Source: Candidatus Omnitrophota bacterium (GTDB lineage Bacteria > Omnitrophota > Gorgyraeia > 2-01-FULL-45-10). From it: a stretch of DNA of 9,839 bases. The notes under the pieces are model-generated. The model ran no database searches, was not told the origin of the DNA, and saw only the letters and a list, made by a program, of their open reading frames with translations. A program made the position numbers and the translations under genes. Below are positions 1-6,193 of the stretch, piece after piece. The number at the start of each line of letters is the position of its first letter. The stretch's first letter is position 1. The stretch lies in assembly GCA_030691985.1 (NCBI GenBank), contig JAUYDB010000306.1, forward strand, positions 1 through 9,839, given 5' to 3'.

Positions 1-1317
1 GTCTTGGCCCCATATACGCGCAAAGGCATAAAATATTCCCAGGAGAGGATAACGCCGCTCAATATAACTAAAATCCTTTCCAAGCACGTTGGTACAGGAG
101 GCATGGTGATAGACCTTTCCTGGAATATCGAGTGTGTCGACATGCTTAACTGGTGCCATAATAACAGGGTCTTATATGTTAATACCTCCGTTGAGGAGTG
201 GGACCCATACGCGGCTATTCACAATAAGAGCCCGTTTAAAAAATCGCTATACTATAAACAGATGGAGATACGCAAAGTTGTTTCAAGGTGGAACGACGGC
301 TCAACGACCGCGGTGCTGGACCATGGCGCGAACCCCGGGCTTATTTCGCACTTTGTGAAGAGAGGGCTCGTTGACATGACCAAGGCGGCGATCAAAAATA
401 ATAATACGCCTAAGAAAGACGTGAAGATGCTCGAACGGCTTATAAGGCAGAAAGATTTTGCCCGTCTCGCGATGAAGCTGGGGGTCAAGGTTATCCACTG
501 CAGTGAGCGCGATACCCAGATAACAGACAGGCCGAAGGAGGTAGATGAATTCGTCGGCACCTGGAGCATAGAGGGTTTACGGGAAGAGGGCACGGCGCCG
601 GCCGAGATCGGTTGGGGGACTCACGAGAAAGAATTTCCCAGGCACGCCCACACCCCGCCATACGGCCCTAAAAACCAGATATTTCTCTCTCAGATGGGCA
701 TCAATACACTGGTGCGTTCATGGGTGCCCTATTGCGAGATCGTCGGCATGGTAATCAGGCACTCGGAGGCGTTCTCGATCTCGGATTATCTGACGGTATG
801 GGAAAGCGGCAGGGCGGTATACAGGCCCACCGTACACTACGCGTATATGCCGTGCAATGATACTCTGTCATCACTGTATGAGCTTCGCTCCAGGAATTAT
901 GAATTGCAGTCCAGACAGCGGATAATGAGTGACGAGATAATAAAAGGAGAGGATATCCTGGGGGCCCTCATCATGGGGCATAAATATAATTCATGGTGGG
1001 CAGGCAGCATCTTAAGCATCGAGGAGTCGAGGAGGCTCCTGCCGCATCAAAACGCCACCACAACACAGGTGGCCATCGGCGTGGTGGCGGCGGTGACGTG
1101 GATGATAGAAAATCCTAATAGAGGCGTATGCCTGCCGGACAACCTGCCCCATGATTATATATTAAATATCGCGAAGCCGTATCTAGGTAAATTCGTATCG
1201 GAACCGTCGGACTGGACCCCCTTTAAAAATTACCAGATATTTTTCAAGGAAAACCCCGATTCATATCTGGATAAAAATAATCCCTGGAGCTTTAAAAATT
1301 TTCTTTTTAAAGACTGA
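1..1317 (+). CDS. hss: Homospermidine synthase, 3' part (5' end outside window)
   Basis: Homospermidine synthase makes sym-homospermidine from putrescine (or putrescine plus spermidine) in an NAD-dependent cytoplasmic reaction. The reading frame is open to the first base, and the visible part is about 438 codons. From memory of the Blastochloris viridis enzyme (about 477 aa), the visible sequence aligns from the IDLSW / YVNTSVEEW region to the C-terminal DPWQF-like end (here NNPWSFKNFLF). Conserved blocks include HGANPG (nt 322-339), SERDTQ, the segment ending in GWGTHE (nt 610-627), HYAYMPCND (starting nt 835), SIEESRR and NATTTQVA. The N-terminal nucleotide-binding GFGSIG segment of about 70 residues is missing, so the TTG at position 4 is unlikely to be the true start; the gene is cut by the window edge. 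The stop TGA at 1315-1317 abuts a large palindrome. It has no obvious functional link to the pilus genes downstream. Confidence 0.9.
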   Translation, partial: VLAPYTRKGIKYSQERITPLNITKILSKHVGTGGMVIDLSWNIECVDMLNWCHNNRVLYVNTSVEEWDPYAAIHNKSPFKKSLYYKQMEIRKVVSRWNDGSTTAVLDHGANPGLISHFVKRGLVDMTKAAIKNNNTPKKDVKMLERLIRQKDFARLAMKLGVKVIHCSERDTQITDRPKEVDEFVGTWSIEGLREEGTAPAEIGWGTHEKEFPRHAHTPPYGPKNQIFLSQMGINTLVRSWVPYCEIVGMVIRHSEAFSISDYLTVWESGRAVYRPTVHYAYMPCNDTLSSLYELRSRNYELQSRQRIMSDEIIKGEDILGALIMGHKYNSWWAGSILSIEESRRLLPHQNATTTQVAIGVVAAVTWMIENPNRGVCLPDNLPHDYILNIAKPYLGKFVSEPSDWTPFKNYQIFFKENPDSYLDKNNPWSFKNFLFKD

Positions 1318-1318
1318 A

Positions 1319-1453
1319 AAAATGGGGTCTGACCCAGCGCGTCTATTGCTCATTGAATGGGTCTGACCCCATTTTTGGGCATAGCAAGCTATCCATAAAA
1401 AGGGGTCAGACCCATCCACGGCTTAATAGACGCGTTGGGTCAGACCCCATTTT
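1319..1453. repeat. 135-bp near-palindrome with four GGGTCWGACCC boxes (REP/BIME- or MITE-like); probable terminator
   Basis: The two halves are reverse complements. Outer arms 1319-1347 and 1425-1453 pair at 28 of 29 positions allowing G-T, with one such wobble at 1337/1435. A symmetric 9-nt unpaired segment follows on each side (1348-1356 and 1416-1424). Inner arms 1357-1376 and 1397-1415 pair with a single bulged A at 1371. The centre is a small hairpin, ATAGC-AA-GCTAT (1381-1392). Four 11-bp palindromic boxes GGGTC(T/A)GACCC lie at 1325-1335, 1359-1369, 1403-1413 and 1437-1447, with centres 34, 44 and 34 bp apart. It starts 2 bp after the homospermidine synthase stop codon. As RNA it would fold into one long stem and could end hss transcription. 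GGGGTCAGACCCC-type intergenic boxes are, from general knowledge, recurrent in several bacterial phyla and often mobilised by Y1/RAYT transposases; no such transposase is visible here. Confidence 0.85.
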
Positions 1454-1462
1454 ACAGGCTGC

Positions 1463-1501
1463 GCAATCTCATCTTTAGATTGCTTCGCCCCTACGGGGCA
1501 A
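1463..1501. repeat. Two adjacent short hairpins, probable dispersed repeat fragment
   Basis: GCAATCT (1463-1469) pairs with AGATTGC (1477-1483) across a 7-nt loop. It is followed at once by GCCCC-TAC-GGGGC (1487-1499), flanked by ATTG and CAAT so the two stems could alternate. The sequence around it (AGATTGCTTCG...GCAATGAC) resembles a dispersed intergenic repeat that I recall from several environmental bacterial genomes, which is recall and not a search result. The rest of 1454-1549 holds nothing else that I recognise. No T-tract follows, so a terminator role is doubtful. Confidence 0.5.
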
Positions 1502-1549
1502 TGACTAGTCTCGTCGAGCTTCTTATAGCACTGAACTGTTACGATTTCC

Positions 1550-1577
1550 TTGCATATTTATGATTTTGTGGTATAAT
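1550..1577 (+). promoter_or_regulatory. Sigma70-type promoter with extended -10, driving the regulator/pilus operon
   Basis: TTGCAT (1550-1555) serves as the -35 box, followed by a 16-bp spacer and a perfect TATAAT -10 (1572-1577). The TGG at 1569-1571 supplies the TGn extended -10 element. Transcription would start near 1583-1586, about 70 bases before the regulator's ATG. The downstream leader is very AT-rich. This is the only convincing promoter in the window, and it sits after the long palindrome that separates hss from the pilus genes. Confidence 0.7.
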
Positions 1578-1583
1578 ATTATT

Positions 1584-1600
1584 GTATATTGAATTTATAC
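1584..1600. promoter_or_regulatory. Candidate operator, inverted repeat over the start of transcription
   Basis: GTATA (1584-1588) and TATAC (1596-1600) form an inverted repeat with a 7-bp centre, right at the predicted transcription start. A perfect 10-bp palindrome TAAATATTTA follows at 1602-1611. XRE-family repressors commonly bind short dyads overlapping their own promoter, so autoregulation by the adjacent gene product is plausible. AT-rich DNA produces such dyads by chance, so this remains tentative. Confidence 0.3.
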
Positions 1601-1655
1601 ATAAATATTTATATATAAAATTTTCTGCTTCATTTTTAAAGCGATCGAGGTAAAA

Positions 1656-1853
1656 ATGTTTACCAGGAAAATACGTGAGCTGAGAAAGAGAATGAAGATA
1701 TCGCAGGAAAGGCTTGCGCGCCTGAGCAATGTTTCCCTTAATACGATAGTAAAGATCGAGTCGGGGGAATCAAGGCATCCTACAATCCAAACAATGGCCG
1801 GGATCGCCAGGGCGCTGGGGATTTCTGTAGATGAATTAATCAAAGGGGAATAG
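1656..1853 (+). CDS. Small XRE-family helix-turn-helix regulator
   Basis: This 65-aa protein is essentially a single HTH_3 (Cro/C1-type) domain. It has an N-terminal basic helix (KIRELRKRMK), the turn segment ISQERLARLSNVSLNTIVKIESG covering both HTH helices (about residues 15-38), and the family's typical C-terminal SVDELIKG. There is no extra ligand-binding or oligomerisation domain. The ATG at 1656 is preceded by GAGG (1647-1650) with 5-base spacing, which supports the start. It is the first gene after the strong promoter and lies 14 bp before pilB with no terminator between, so it is probably co-transcribed with the pilus genes. It may control its own promoter and therefore pilus expression. 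Its target and effector cannot be read from the sequence. Confidence 0.88.
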   Translation: MFTRKIRELRKRMKISQERLARLSNVSLNTIVKIESGESRHPTIQTMAGIARALGISVDELIKGE

Positions 1854-1867
1854 AGAAGGAAACGATC

Positions 1868-3562
1868 GTGGCGAGGCAAAGGAAATCTTTAGGCGAGAGT
1901 TTGGTGGAAGAAGGCATCATAACCGCCGAGCAGCTGAAGCAGGCGCAGGAGGAAGAGAGCCGCAGAGGGTTGCGCCTGACCAAGGCCCTCGTGAAACTCG
2001 GCTTTATCGCGGAGGATGACCTGGTATCGTTTTTGAGCGAGAAGTTAGGCGTGCCGAAGATAGAGCTCTCAAATTATCTTATCGACCCGAAGATAGTGGA
2101 GCTTGTCCCGGAAGAGCTTGCCAGAAAATACGAGCTGATACCCGTCTTAAAAATCGGCAGTCGTTTGACCTGCGCCATGGCAGACCCCTGGAACATACTT
2201 GCCCTCGACGAGGTCAGGGCCAGGACGGGCCTCGTCATCGAACCTTCAGTGGCGGGCGAGACCGAGATAAAGAAGGCCCTGAACGAGCATTACGGCGCGA
2301 AGGGCTCTATGGAAGATTTGATAAAATCGATCGATGAAAAGAAATTGGGGATAGGGGCGGATAAGGAAATAGACATCAAAAAGTTAAAGGGAATCGTCGA
2401 AGAACCCGTTGTCATAAAGCTTGTCAACCTTATCGTCATGAGGGCTGTCAAGGAAGGAGCGAGTGACATACACATAGAGCCGGAAGAAGAGACCCTGAAG
2501 ATAAGGCTCAGGGTAGACGGCCTCTTGCATGAGATCGAATCTCCCCCCAAACACCTTCAATCCGCTATTGTTTCAAGGATCAAGATAATGGCCGATCTCG
2601 ATATCGCCGAAAGGCGTATCCCGCAGGACGGCAGGTTTACCATGAAGATGGAAGGCAAGCAGATCGACGTGCGCGTTTCCTGCGTGCCCACTATATACGG
2701 GGAAAATGTTGTCATGCGCCTTTTGGACGCGTCGAGCGCCCTACTTACACTGGAAGAGCTGGGATTTTCTAAACAGATGCTTGAGAGGTATAATAAGCTT
2801 ATTATAAGGCCGCACGGCATAATATTGGTCACAGGGCCGACCGGAAGCGGAAAGACCACCACGCTTTATGCCTCGTTAGACAAGATAAACACGGCCGAAA
2901 AAAACATCATAACGATCGAAGACCCTGTGGAGTATAAGCTTGCCGGTATTCGTCAGATTCAGGTAGATACAAAGGTGGACCTCACCTTTGCCAACGGTCT
3001 TAGGTCTATATTGAGACAGGACCCTAATATCATAATGGTGGGAGAGATAAGGGACCTTGAAACCGCGGAGATCGCCATACAGGCCGCGCTCACAGGGCAT
3101 CTTGTCTTCTCCACGCTTCACACAAATGACGCGCCGGGCGCGATGACGAGGCTGACGGATATGGGCGTGGAGCCGTTTCTGGCCTCGTCTTCTGTCATAG
3201 CCGTGCTCGCGCAAAGGTTGGTGCGTAAAATCTGCGCCGGTTGCAAGGAGCAATATGAGCCGACGAAGGAGGCGCTCAAGGATATAGGATTGCTGAACGA
3301 ACGACAAAACACTGTATTCTACCGGGGCAAAGGCTGCCCCAAATGCATGAATACCGGCTACAAGGGGAGGATCAGCATATATGAGCTGATGATCCCGGAT
3401 GAGAAAATTCACAACGCTATCGTTGCCAAAGCGCCGTCGGACGAAATGCGAAAACTTGCCCGTTTGGCCGGGATGATAACGCTGATGGAAGACGGTATAG
3501 TAAAGATCCGCGAGGGAGTGACTTCTGTTGAGGAAGTGTTGAGGGTGACGAGGGAGGAGTGA
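1868..3562 (+). CDS. pilB: Type IV pilus extension ATPase PilB / GspE family
   Basis: This 564-aa cytoplasmic hexameric ATPase would power pilin assembly, acting on the PilC platform. Residues 7-59 form an MshEN-like N-domain made of two 24-residue motifs split by exactly 5 residues (31-35). The ATPase core follows. Walker A GPTGSGKT is at 323-330, the Asp-box region ITIEDPVEY lies shortly after it, Walker B DPNIIMVGE is at 385-393, and the His-box GHLVFSTLHTND is at 410-421. Four cysteines, C456/C459 and C490/C493, form the zinc-binding tetracysteine typical of GspE/PilB and absent from PilT. Length is normal for the family. The GTG start at 1868 is supported by AAGGA at 1856-1860. In the N-domain the arginine of motif I is a serine (S7) and the terminal glutamines are E30 and K59, so cyclic-di-GMP binding may be weak or lost. 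Confidence 0.95.
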   Translation: MARQRKSLGESLVEEGIITAEQLKQAQEEESRRGLRLTKALVKLGFIAEDDLVSFLSEKLGVPKIELSNYLIDPKIVELVPEELARKYELIPVLKIGSRLTCAMADPWNILALDEVRARTGLVIEPSVAGETEIKKALNEHYGAKGSMEDLIKSIDEKKLGIGADKEIDIKKLKGIVEEPVVIKLVNLIVMRAVKEGASDIHIEPEEETLKIRLRVDGLLHEIESPPKHLQSAIVSRIKIMADLDIAERRIPQDGRFTMKMEGKQIDVRVSCVPTIYGENVVMRLLDASSALLTLEELGFSKQMLERYNKLIIRPHGIILVTGPTGSGKTTTLYASLDKINTAEKNIITIEDPVEYKLAGIRQIQVDTKVDLTFANGLRSILRQDPNIIMVGEIRDLETAEIAIQAALTGHLVFSTLHTNDAPGAMTRLTDMGVEPFLASSSVIAVLAQRLVRKICAGCKEQYEPTKEALKDIGLLNERQNTVFYRGKGCPKCMNTGYKGRISIYELMIPDEKIHNAIVAKAPSDEMRKLARLAGMITLMEDGIVKIREGVTSVEEVLRVTREE

Positions 3563-3565
3563 GAA

Positions 3566-3593
3566 AGCTTTCAGCTGATAGCTGACAGCTCAA
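3566..3593. repeat. Heptamer array, four AGCTNNN units, between pilB and pilC
   Basis: Four consecutive 7-bp units begin with AGCT (at 3566, 3573, 3580 and 3587), followed by TTC, GAT, GAC and CAA. Because AGCT is self-complementary, the array also forms a hairpin, TCAGCT-GAT-AGCTGA (3571-3585). It fills nearly the whole 42-bp pilB-pilC gap and ends just before the pilC ribosome binding site AAGGAG (3594-3599). It shares its 7-bp period, though not its sequence, with the arrays at 5557-5619 and 6719-6753. Confidence 0.7.
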
Positions 3594-3604
3594 AAGGAGT
3601 TCAC

Positions 3605-4819
3605 GTGCCAGTATACAATTATAAAGCGCGCGGCGCGGACGGGAAACGCGTAAACGGCGCGATGGAGGCCGCGACAAAGGCCGAACTCATCGACAAGCTG
3701 CGCAAGATGGGCTACATGACGACGAGCGCCGTTGAGAGCCTGCCCGGCATGAAGCTTGGCTCGCTATTGGAAAAGTTGAAGCGGATAAGTTCCGACGACA
3801 TGCTCATGTTCTATATCCAGCTCTCCAACATGATATCGGCCGGAATAACCATTCTTATGAGCCTCTCTACGCTCGCTAAGCAGACCGAGAACAAGGCATT
3901 GAGGGAAGCCATCGGCGGCGTCTCGAGGCAGGTCGAGGCCGGCAACGGCCTTTCGAATGCCTTCGCGGCGCAGCCCCGTTTATTCTCCAAACTTTTTGTG
4001 AATATGATAAAGGCGGGAGAGGCGAGCGGCAGGTTAGATACCGTCCTGATGAGGTACGCCAAATTTTTTGAAAACCAGGAGGACCTTAAGCAAAAAGTTA
4101 AGGGCGCCATTTTCTATCCGATGATACTTATGTTCGCCGGCGTGGCGGTTACGCTTTTTATAGTTACTGTGGTAATCCCGCAGTTTGCCGAGATATATAT
4201 GAAAGTGGGCATAGCCCTGCCGGTACCGACGCTCGTTGTCTACGGGATCGGCATAGCTATCAAACGTTACTGGTATTTGCTGATCGCGCTTACCATAATA
4301 TTGGCGGCAGCCTTAAGATACTATTTTAAGACGGAAAAAGGCGCGCTTTTCCTTGATACGCTGAAGTTACGCCTTCCCGTCATAGGCCCTTTATATCGCA
4401 AGGTAGCCCTTGCCAGGCTCACAAGGACGCTCGGCACGCTTCTTGGAAGCGGTGTCCCGATACTCCAGTCGCTGGACATAATAAAAGAGGTTGTGGAAAA
4501 TGAGGTGCTCGCGCGCGTCATAACGAACGTGAGAAAGAGCGTCGAGAGGGGCGAGCGGATGTCCGAGCCGCTTAAGGTAAGCGGGGAATTCCCGCCGGAC
4601 GTCATCCAGATGATTGCCGTTGGCGAGGAGTCCGGCAGCTTAGACGTGATGCTGGACAAGATAGCCGATTTTTATGACATGACGGTCGCTTACGCCATCA
4701 AAAAATTGACAGCGGTCATCGAGCCGGTATTTCTTGTGATAATCGGCGGCATGGTGGGGTTTATAATGGCTTCGATGCTTTTGCCGATGTTCGATATGAT
4801 AAAGGTGTTGAGGCGTTAG
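3605..4819 (+). CDS. pilC: Type IV pilus inner-membrane platform protein PilC / GspF family
   Basis: This 404-aa integral membrane protein couples the PilB motor to pilin polymerisation. The N-terminus PVYNYKARGADGK is the classic GspF/PilC opening. Two T2SSF repeats are visible, at about residues 70-195 and 275-395. Each carries the family's LxxLxxxGxxxxxSL and GExSGxLD signatures: AGITILMSL then GEASGRLD in the first, and GSGVPILQSL then GEESGSLD in the second. Hydrophobic segments lie at about 168-192, 208-240 and 368-395, giving the usual three membrane helices. The GTG start at 3605 has AAGGAG 5 bases upstream. The gene follows pilB by 42 bp and is probably in the same transcript. Length and motifs are intact. 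Confidence 0.95.
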   Translation: MPVYNYKARGADGKRVNGAMEAATKAELIDKLRKMGYMTTSAVESLPGMKLGSLLEKLKRISSDDMLMFYIQLSNMISAGITILMSLSTLAKQTENKALREAIGGVSRQVEAGNGLSNAFAAQPRLFSKLFVNMIKAGEASGRLDTVLMRYAKFFENQEDLKQKVKGAIFYPMILMFAGVAVTLFIVTVVIPQFAEIYMKVGIALPVPTLVVYGIGIAIKRYWYLLIALTIILAAALRYYFKTEKGALFLDTLKLRLPVIGPLYRKVALARLTRTLGTLLGSGVPILQSLDIIKEVVENEVLARVITNVRKSVERGERMSEPLKVSGEFPPDVIQMIAVGEESGSLDVMLDKIADFYDMTVAYAIKKLTAVIEPVFLVIIGGMVGFIMASMLLPMFDMIKVLRR

Positions 4820-4850
4820 AACAAATGAGAAGGCAAAGGGGGTGAGGAGA

Positions 4851-5066
4851 GTGAGGGCTATCGAAATATTTGTCGCAAACTCCGCGTTATTATTTCTTAT
4901 CGTGGGCTCTGTGCTTATGCTTTCGCCGGCATTATTCAGGAAGGTTTCCGATTTTTTTAACCGGACGATCGTTTCAATCGATGAGACGATGCTGCGCCGG
5001 CCGGTCGGTATCCTCTTCCTTGGGGTGTCCATTTTTTTATGGTACGTGGCGTTGTATAAATTATAA
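4851..5066 (+). CDS. Small two-helix membrane protein of unknown function between pilC and the pilin gene
   Basis: I do not recognise this 71-residue protein. It has two hydrophobic segments that look like membrane helices, roughly residues 8-26 (NSALLFLIVGSVLMLSP) and 51-69 (VGILFLGVSIFLWYVALY). They flank a basic, polar middle (FRKVSDFFNRTIVSIDE...LRRP), so it is probably a hairpin in the inner membrane. The frame is open from GTG at 4842. I prefer GTG at 4851 because AAGGGGGTGA (4836-4845), close to the anti-Shine-Dalgarno complement, then lies at a workable distance. With the 4842 start the protein has 74 aa. It sits 31 bp after pilC and 32 bp before the pilin gene on the same strand, which suggests a role linked to the pilus machine, but nothing in the sequence shows what. 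Confidence 0.65.
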   Translation: MRAIEIFVANSALLFLIVGSVLMLSPALFRKVSDFFNRTIVSIDETMLRRPVGILFLGVSIFLWYVALYKL

Positions 5067-5098
5067 ATTATTTTTCAACCTAAAGAAAGGAGAATGAA

Positions 5099-5533
5099 AT
5101 GTTAAAAAAAGGGTTTACACTGATTGAGCTTTTGATCGTAATAGCGGTGATAAGCATCCTGATCGGCATAGCGCTGCCGAGGTTCAAAGGGATGCAGGAT
5201 GAAGGGAACAGGGCCAGGGCAAAGGGCGAATTGAGGACTCTCCAGACGGGGGTAGAGAGCTTCAGGATCCATAGCGCTAACAGCGCGCTGCCTACGGCGC
5301 TCGGCAATCTGACATCCGCCACTCCTAATATCATAGGTAACGCCCTTCCTACGGATTCATTTAAACAGGGCACTAACTACGGATACGGCACTAATGGAAG
5401 TTATTACGCCATCTGGTCGGCGGGGATAGACGGCACCGCGGGTGTTACCGGCATAAGCAATGCCGGGGTTATCACCGGTACGGCCGGGGACGACATATAC
5501 GTTACCAACGGCGATGTCGCGGCGGGAGGATAG
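5099..5533 (+). CDS. Major type IV pilin / GspG-type pseudopilin
   Basis: This 144-aa prepilin has a 5-residue leader MLKKG, a class III cleavage site G5/F6 and the conserved glutamate E10 at mature position +5. A hydrophobic N-terminal helix runs from about 8 to 27 and ends in ALPRF. The globular domain has the GspG/PilA-like form: an amphipathic helix (EGNRARAKGELRTLQTGVESF), then a glycine- and threonine-rich sheet. The YYAIWSAGIDG block (102-112) and D131-D132 recall the C-terminal loop of GspG, where acidic residues bind calcium. The ATG at 5099 has a strong AAAGGAG (5086-5092) 6 bases upstream, the best ribosome binding site in the window, as expected for an abundant subunit. Sequence alone does not decide between pilus major pilin and type II secretion pseudopilin; the PilM/N/O genes downstream favour a pilus. 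Confidence 0.9.
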   Translation: MLKKGFTLIELLIVIAVISILIGIALPRFKGMQDEGNRARAKGELRTLQTGVESFRIHSANSALPTALGNLTSATPNIIGNALPTDSFKQGTNYGYGTNGSYYAIWSAGIDGTAGVTGISNAGVITGTAGDDIYVTNGDVAAGG

Positions 5534-5555
5534 CGTTGAATTAGATTGAGTTTGT

Positions 5556-5619
5556 GTTTACCGTGTACCGTGTACCGTTGGCCGTTGAACGTGTACGGTA
5601 AACGGTCAACGGTAAACGA
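5556..5619. repeat. Heptamer array folded as an inverted repeat, between the pilin and pilV-like genes
   Basis: Nine consecutive 7-bp units, each beginning with T, run from 5557 to 5619. The first three carry ACCG (TTTACCG, then TGTACCG twice). The last ones carry the complementary ACGG type (TGTACGG, TAAACGG, TCAACGG). The array therefore changes orientation halfway and forms a hairpin: 5556-5578 pairs with 5595-5617 at 20 of 23 positions around a 16-nt loop. There is no T-tract after it, so it may act as mRNA-stabilising structure behind the pilin gene more than as a terminator. It occupies over half of the 110-bp gap. Confidence 0.75.
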
Positions 5620-5643
5620 AAAGCGCATCTTTGACTATGAGGT

Positions 5644-6003
5644 ATGATGTTTGAAAGCAAAGGATTTACGCTGCTGGAAGTTATGATAGCGCTGGTCGTG
5701 CTTACATTAGGCGTAATCGGCATAATGTGGGCATTCAGCACCGGCATGTACGCGACAACGGACGTGGAAAATGTCGATCTGGCCCTGAATATCGCCCAGG
5801 CGAAGATGGAGGAGATAAAAAATACACAATTCGCGACCCTCGCGGATAGCGGCCCCACTGCAGATCCAAATTTTTCGAAATTCAATACGACCGTCAATGT
5901 CGCTGAAGGCCAAAACCCAATGCAGGTAGATGTGACGGTGGCATGGACTGTCAAGGGCGGCCAGACAAGCATTGCCTTGACGACGCTGATGGCAGACTAT
6001 TAG
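5644..6003 (+). CDS. PilV/GspI-like minor pilin
   Basis: This 118-119 aa prepilin has the leader MMFESKG, cleavage at G/F, and the mature start FTLLEVMIALVVLTLGVIG, with glutamate at +5. FTLLEVMIAL is characteristic of PilV and GspI minor pilins. The helix continues as IMWAFSTGMYATTD, and the later NIAQAKMEEIKN segment also matches PilV/GspI, where ARxKMEEL-like sequence is common. The C-terminal part is short and beta-rich (VDVTVAWTVKGGQTSIALTTLMA). ATGs at 5644 and 5647 are in frame; GAGG (5639-5642) is better spaced for 5647. Such proteins join the minor pilin complex that primes pilus assembly. It is flanked by repeat elements on both sides. Confidence 0.85.
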   Translation: MMFESKGFTLLEVMIALVVLTLGVIGIMWAFSTGMYATTDVENVDLALNIAQAKMEEIKNTQFATLADSGPTADPNFSKFNTTVNVAEGQNPMQVDVTVAWTVKGGQTSIALTTLMADY

Positions 6004-6017
6004 AAAGCTATTACTCT

Positions 6018-6163
6018 GTTAAGTTAATTTTTGATAATACTTTCCCCTCTCCCCATGGGGGAGAGGGATAGGGTGAGGGGGAAAAGATCGAGTAACATTT
6101 ACCCCTCATCCTAACCTTCTCCCCAAAGGGGAGAAGGGATTTCATATCAGAAACTAATTTAAC
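6018..6163. repeat. 146-bp imperfect palindrome with paired CCCTCTCCCC hairpins (BIME/MITE-like)
   Basis: Two hairpin units face each other. CCCTCTCCCC (6045-6054) pairs with GGGGAGAGGG (6058-6067), and CCTTCTCCCC (6115-6124) pairs with GGGGAGAAGG (6128-6137). Each is followed or preceded by the outward TAGGGTGAGGGG / CCCCTCATCCTA segment. The relation extends to the ends: the first 19 bases from 6018 (GTTAAGTTAATTT...) match the reverse complement of the last 19 ending at 6163 at 16 positions. The element therefore has terminal inverted repeats and a two-fold centre near 6090. The core resembles the CCCTCTCCCC-type palindromic repeats scattered in many bacterial genomes, known here from general knowledge. 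It fills most of the 190-bp gap between the pilV-like and pilW-like genes. It may have inserted as a unit and could affect mRNA processing within the operon. Confidence 0.85.
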
Positions 6164-6193
6164 AATGTACTATAAGCCGCAGAAAGCTAATGA

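Noticed and set aside
252..593. 113-codon minus-strand frame and other small frames within hss
   Set aside because: They are contained in the strongly conserved homospermidine synthase frame, with no independent support.
1595..1879. 94-codon minus-strand frame over the regulator and its leader
   Set aside because: It mirrors the XRE gene, whose HTH motifs, ribosome binding site and promoter are clear on the + strand.
2876..3412. 178-codon open frame on the minus strand
   Set aside because: It lies wholly inside the well-supported pilB gene, and its product shows no recognisable fold or motif; a shadow of pilB codon use.
5040..5058. Sigma54-like site (TGGTACG...TTGTA) before the pilin gene
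   Set aside because: The GG-to-GC spacing is one base too long, the -12 GC is missing, and the site lies within the end of the upstream coding region.
5052..5075. AT-rich stretch with TATAAA boxes as a separate pilin promoter
   Set aside because: No acceptable -35 box lies 16-18 bp upstream of either TATAAA; could be weakly active, but not supportable.
4870..5097. 75-codon + strand frame overlapping the small membrane protein in another frame
   Set aside because: Arg/Cys/Ser-rich product typical of a frame-shifted reading; it runs through the pilin ribosome binding site. The other frame has clear membrane helices and a better start.
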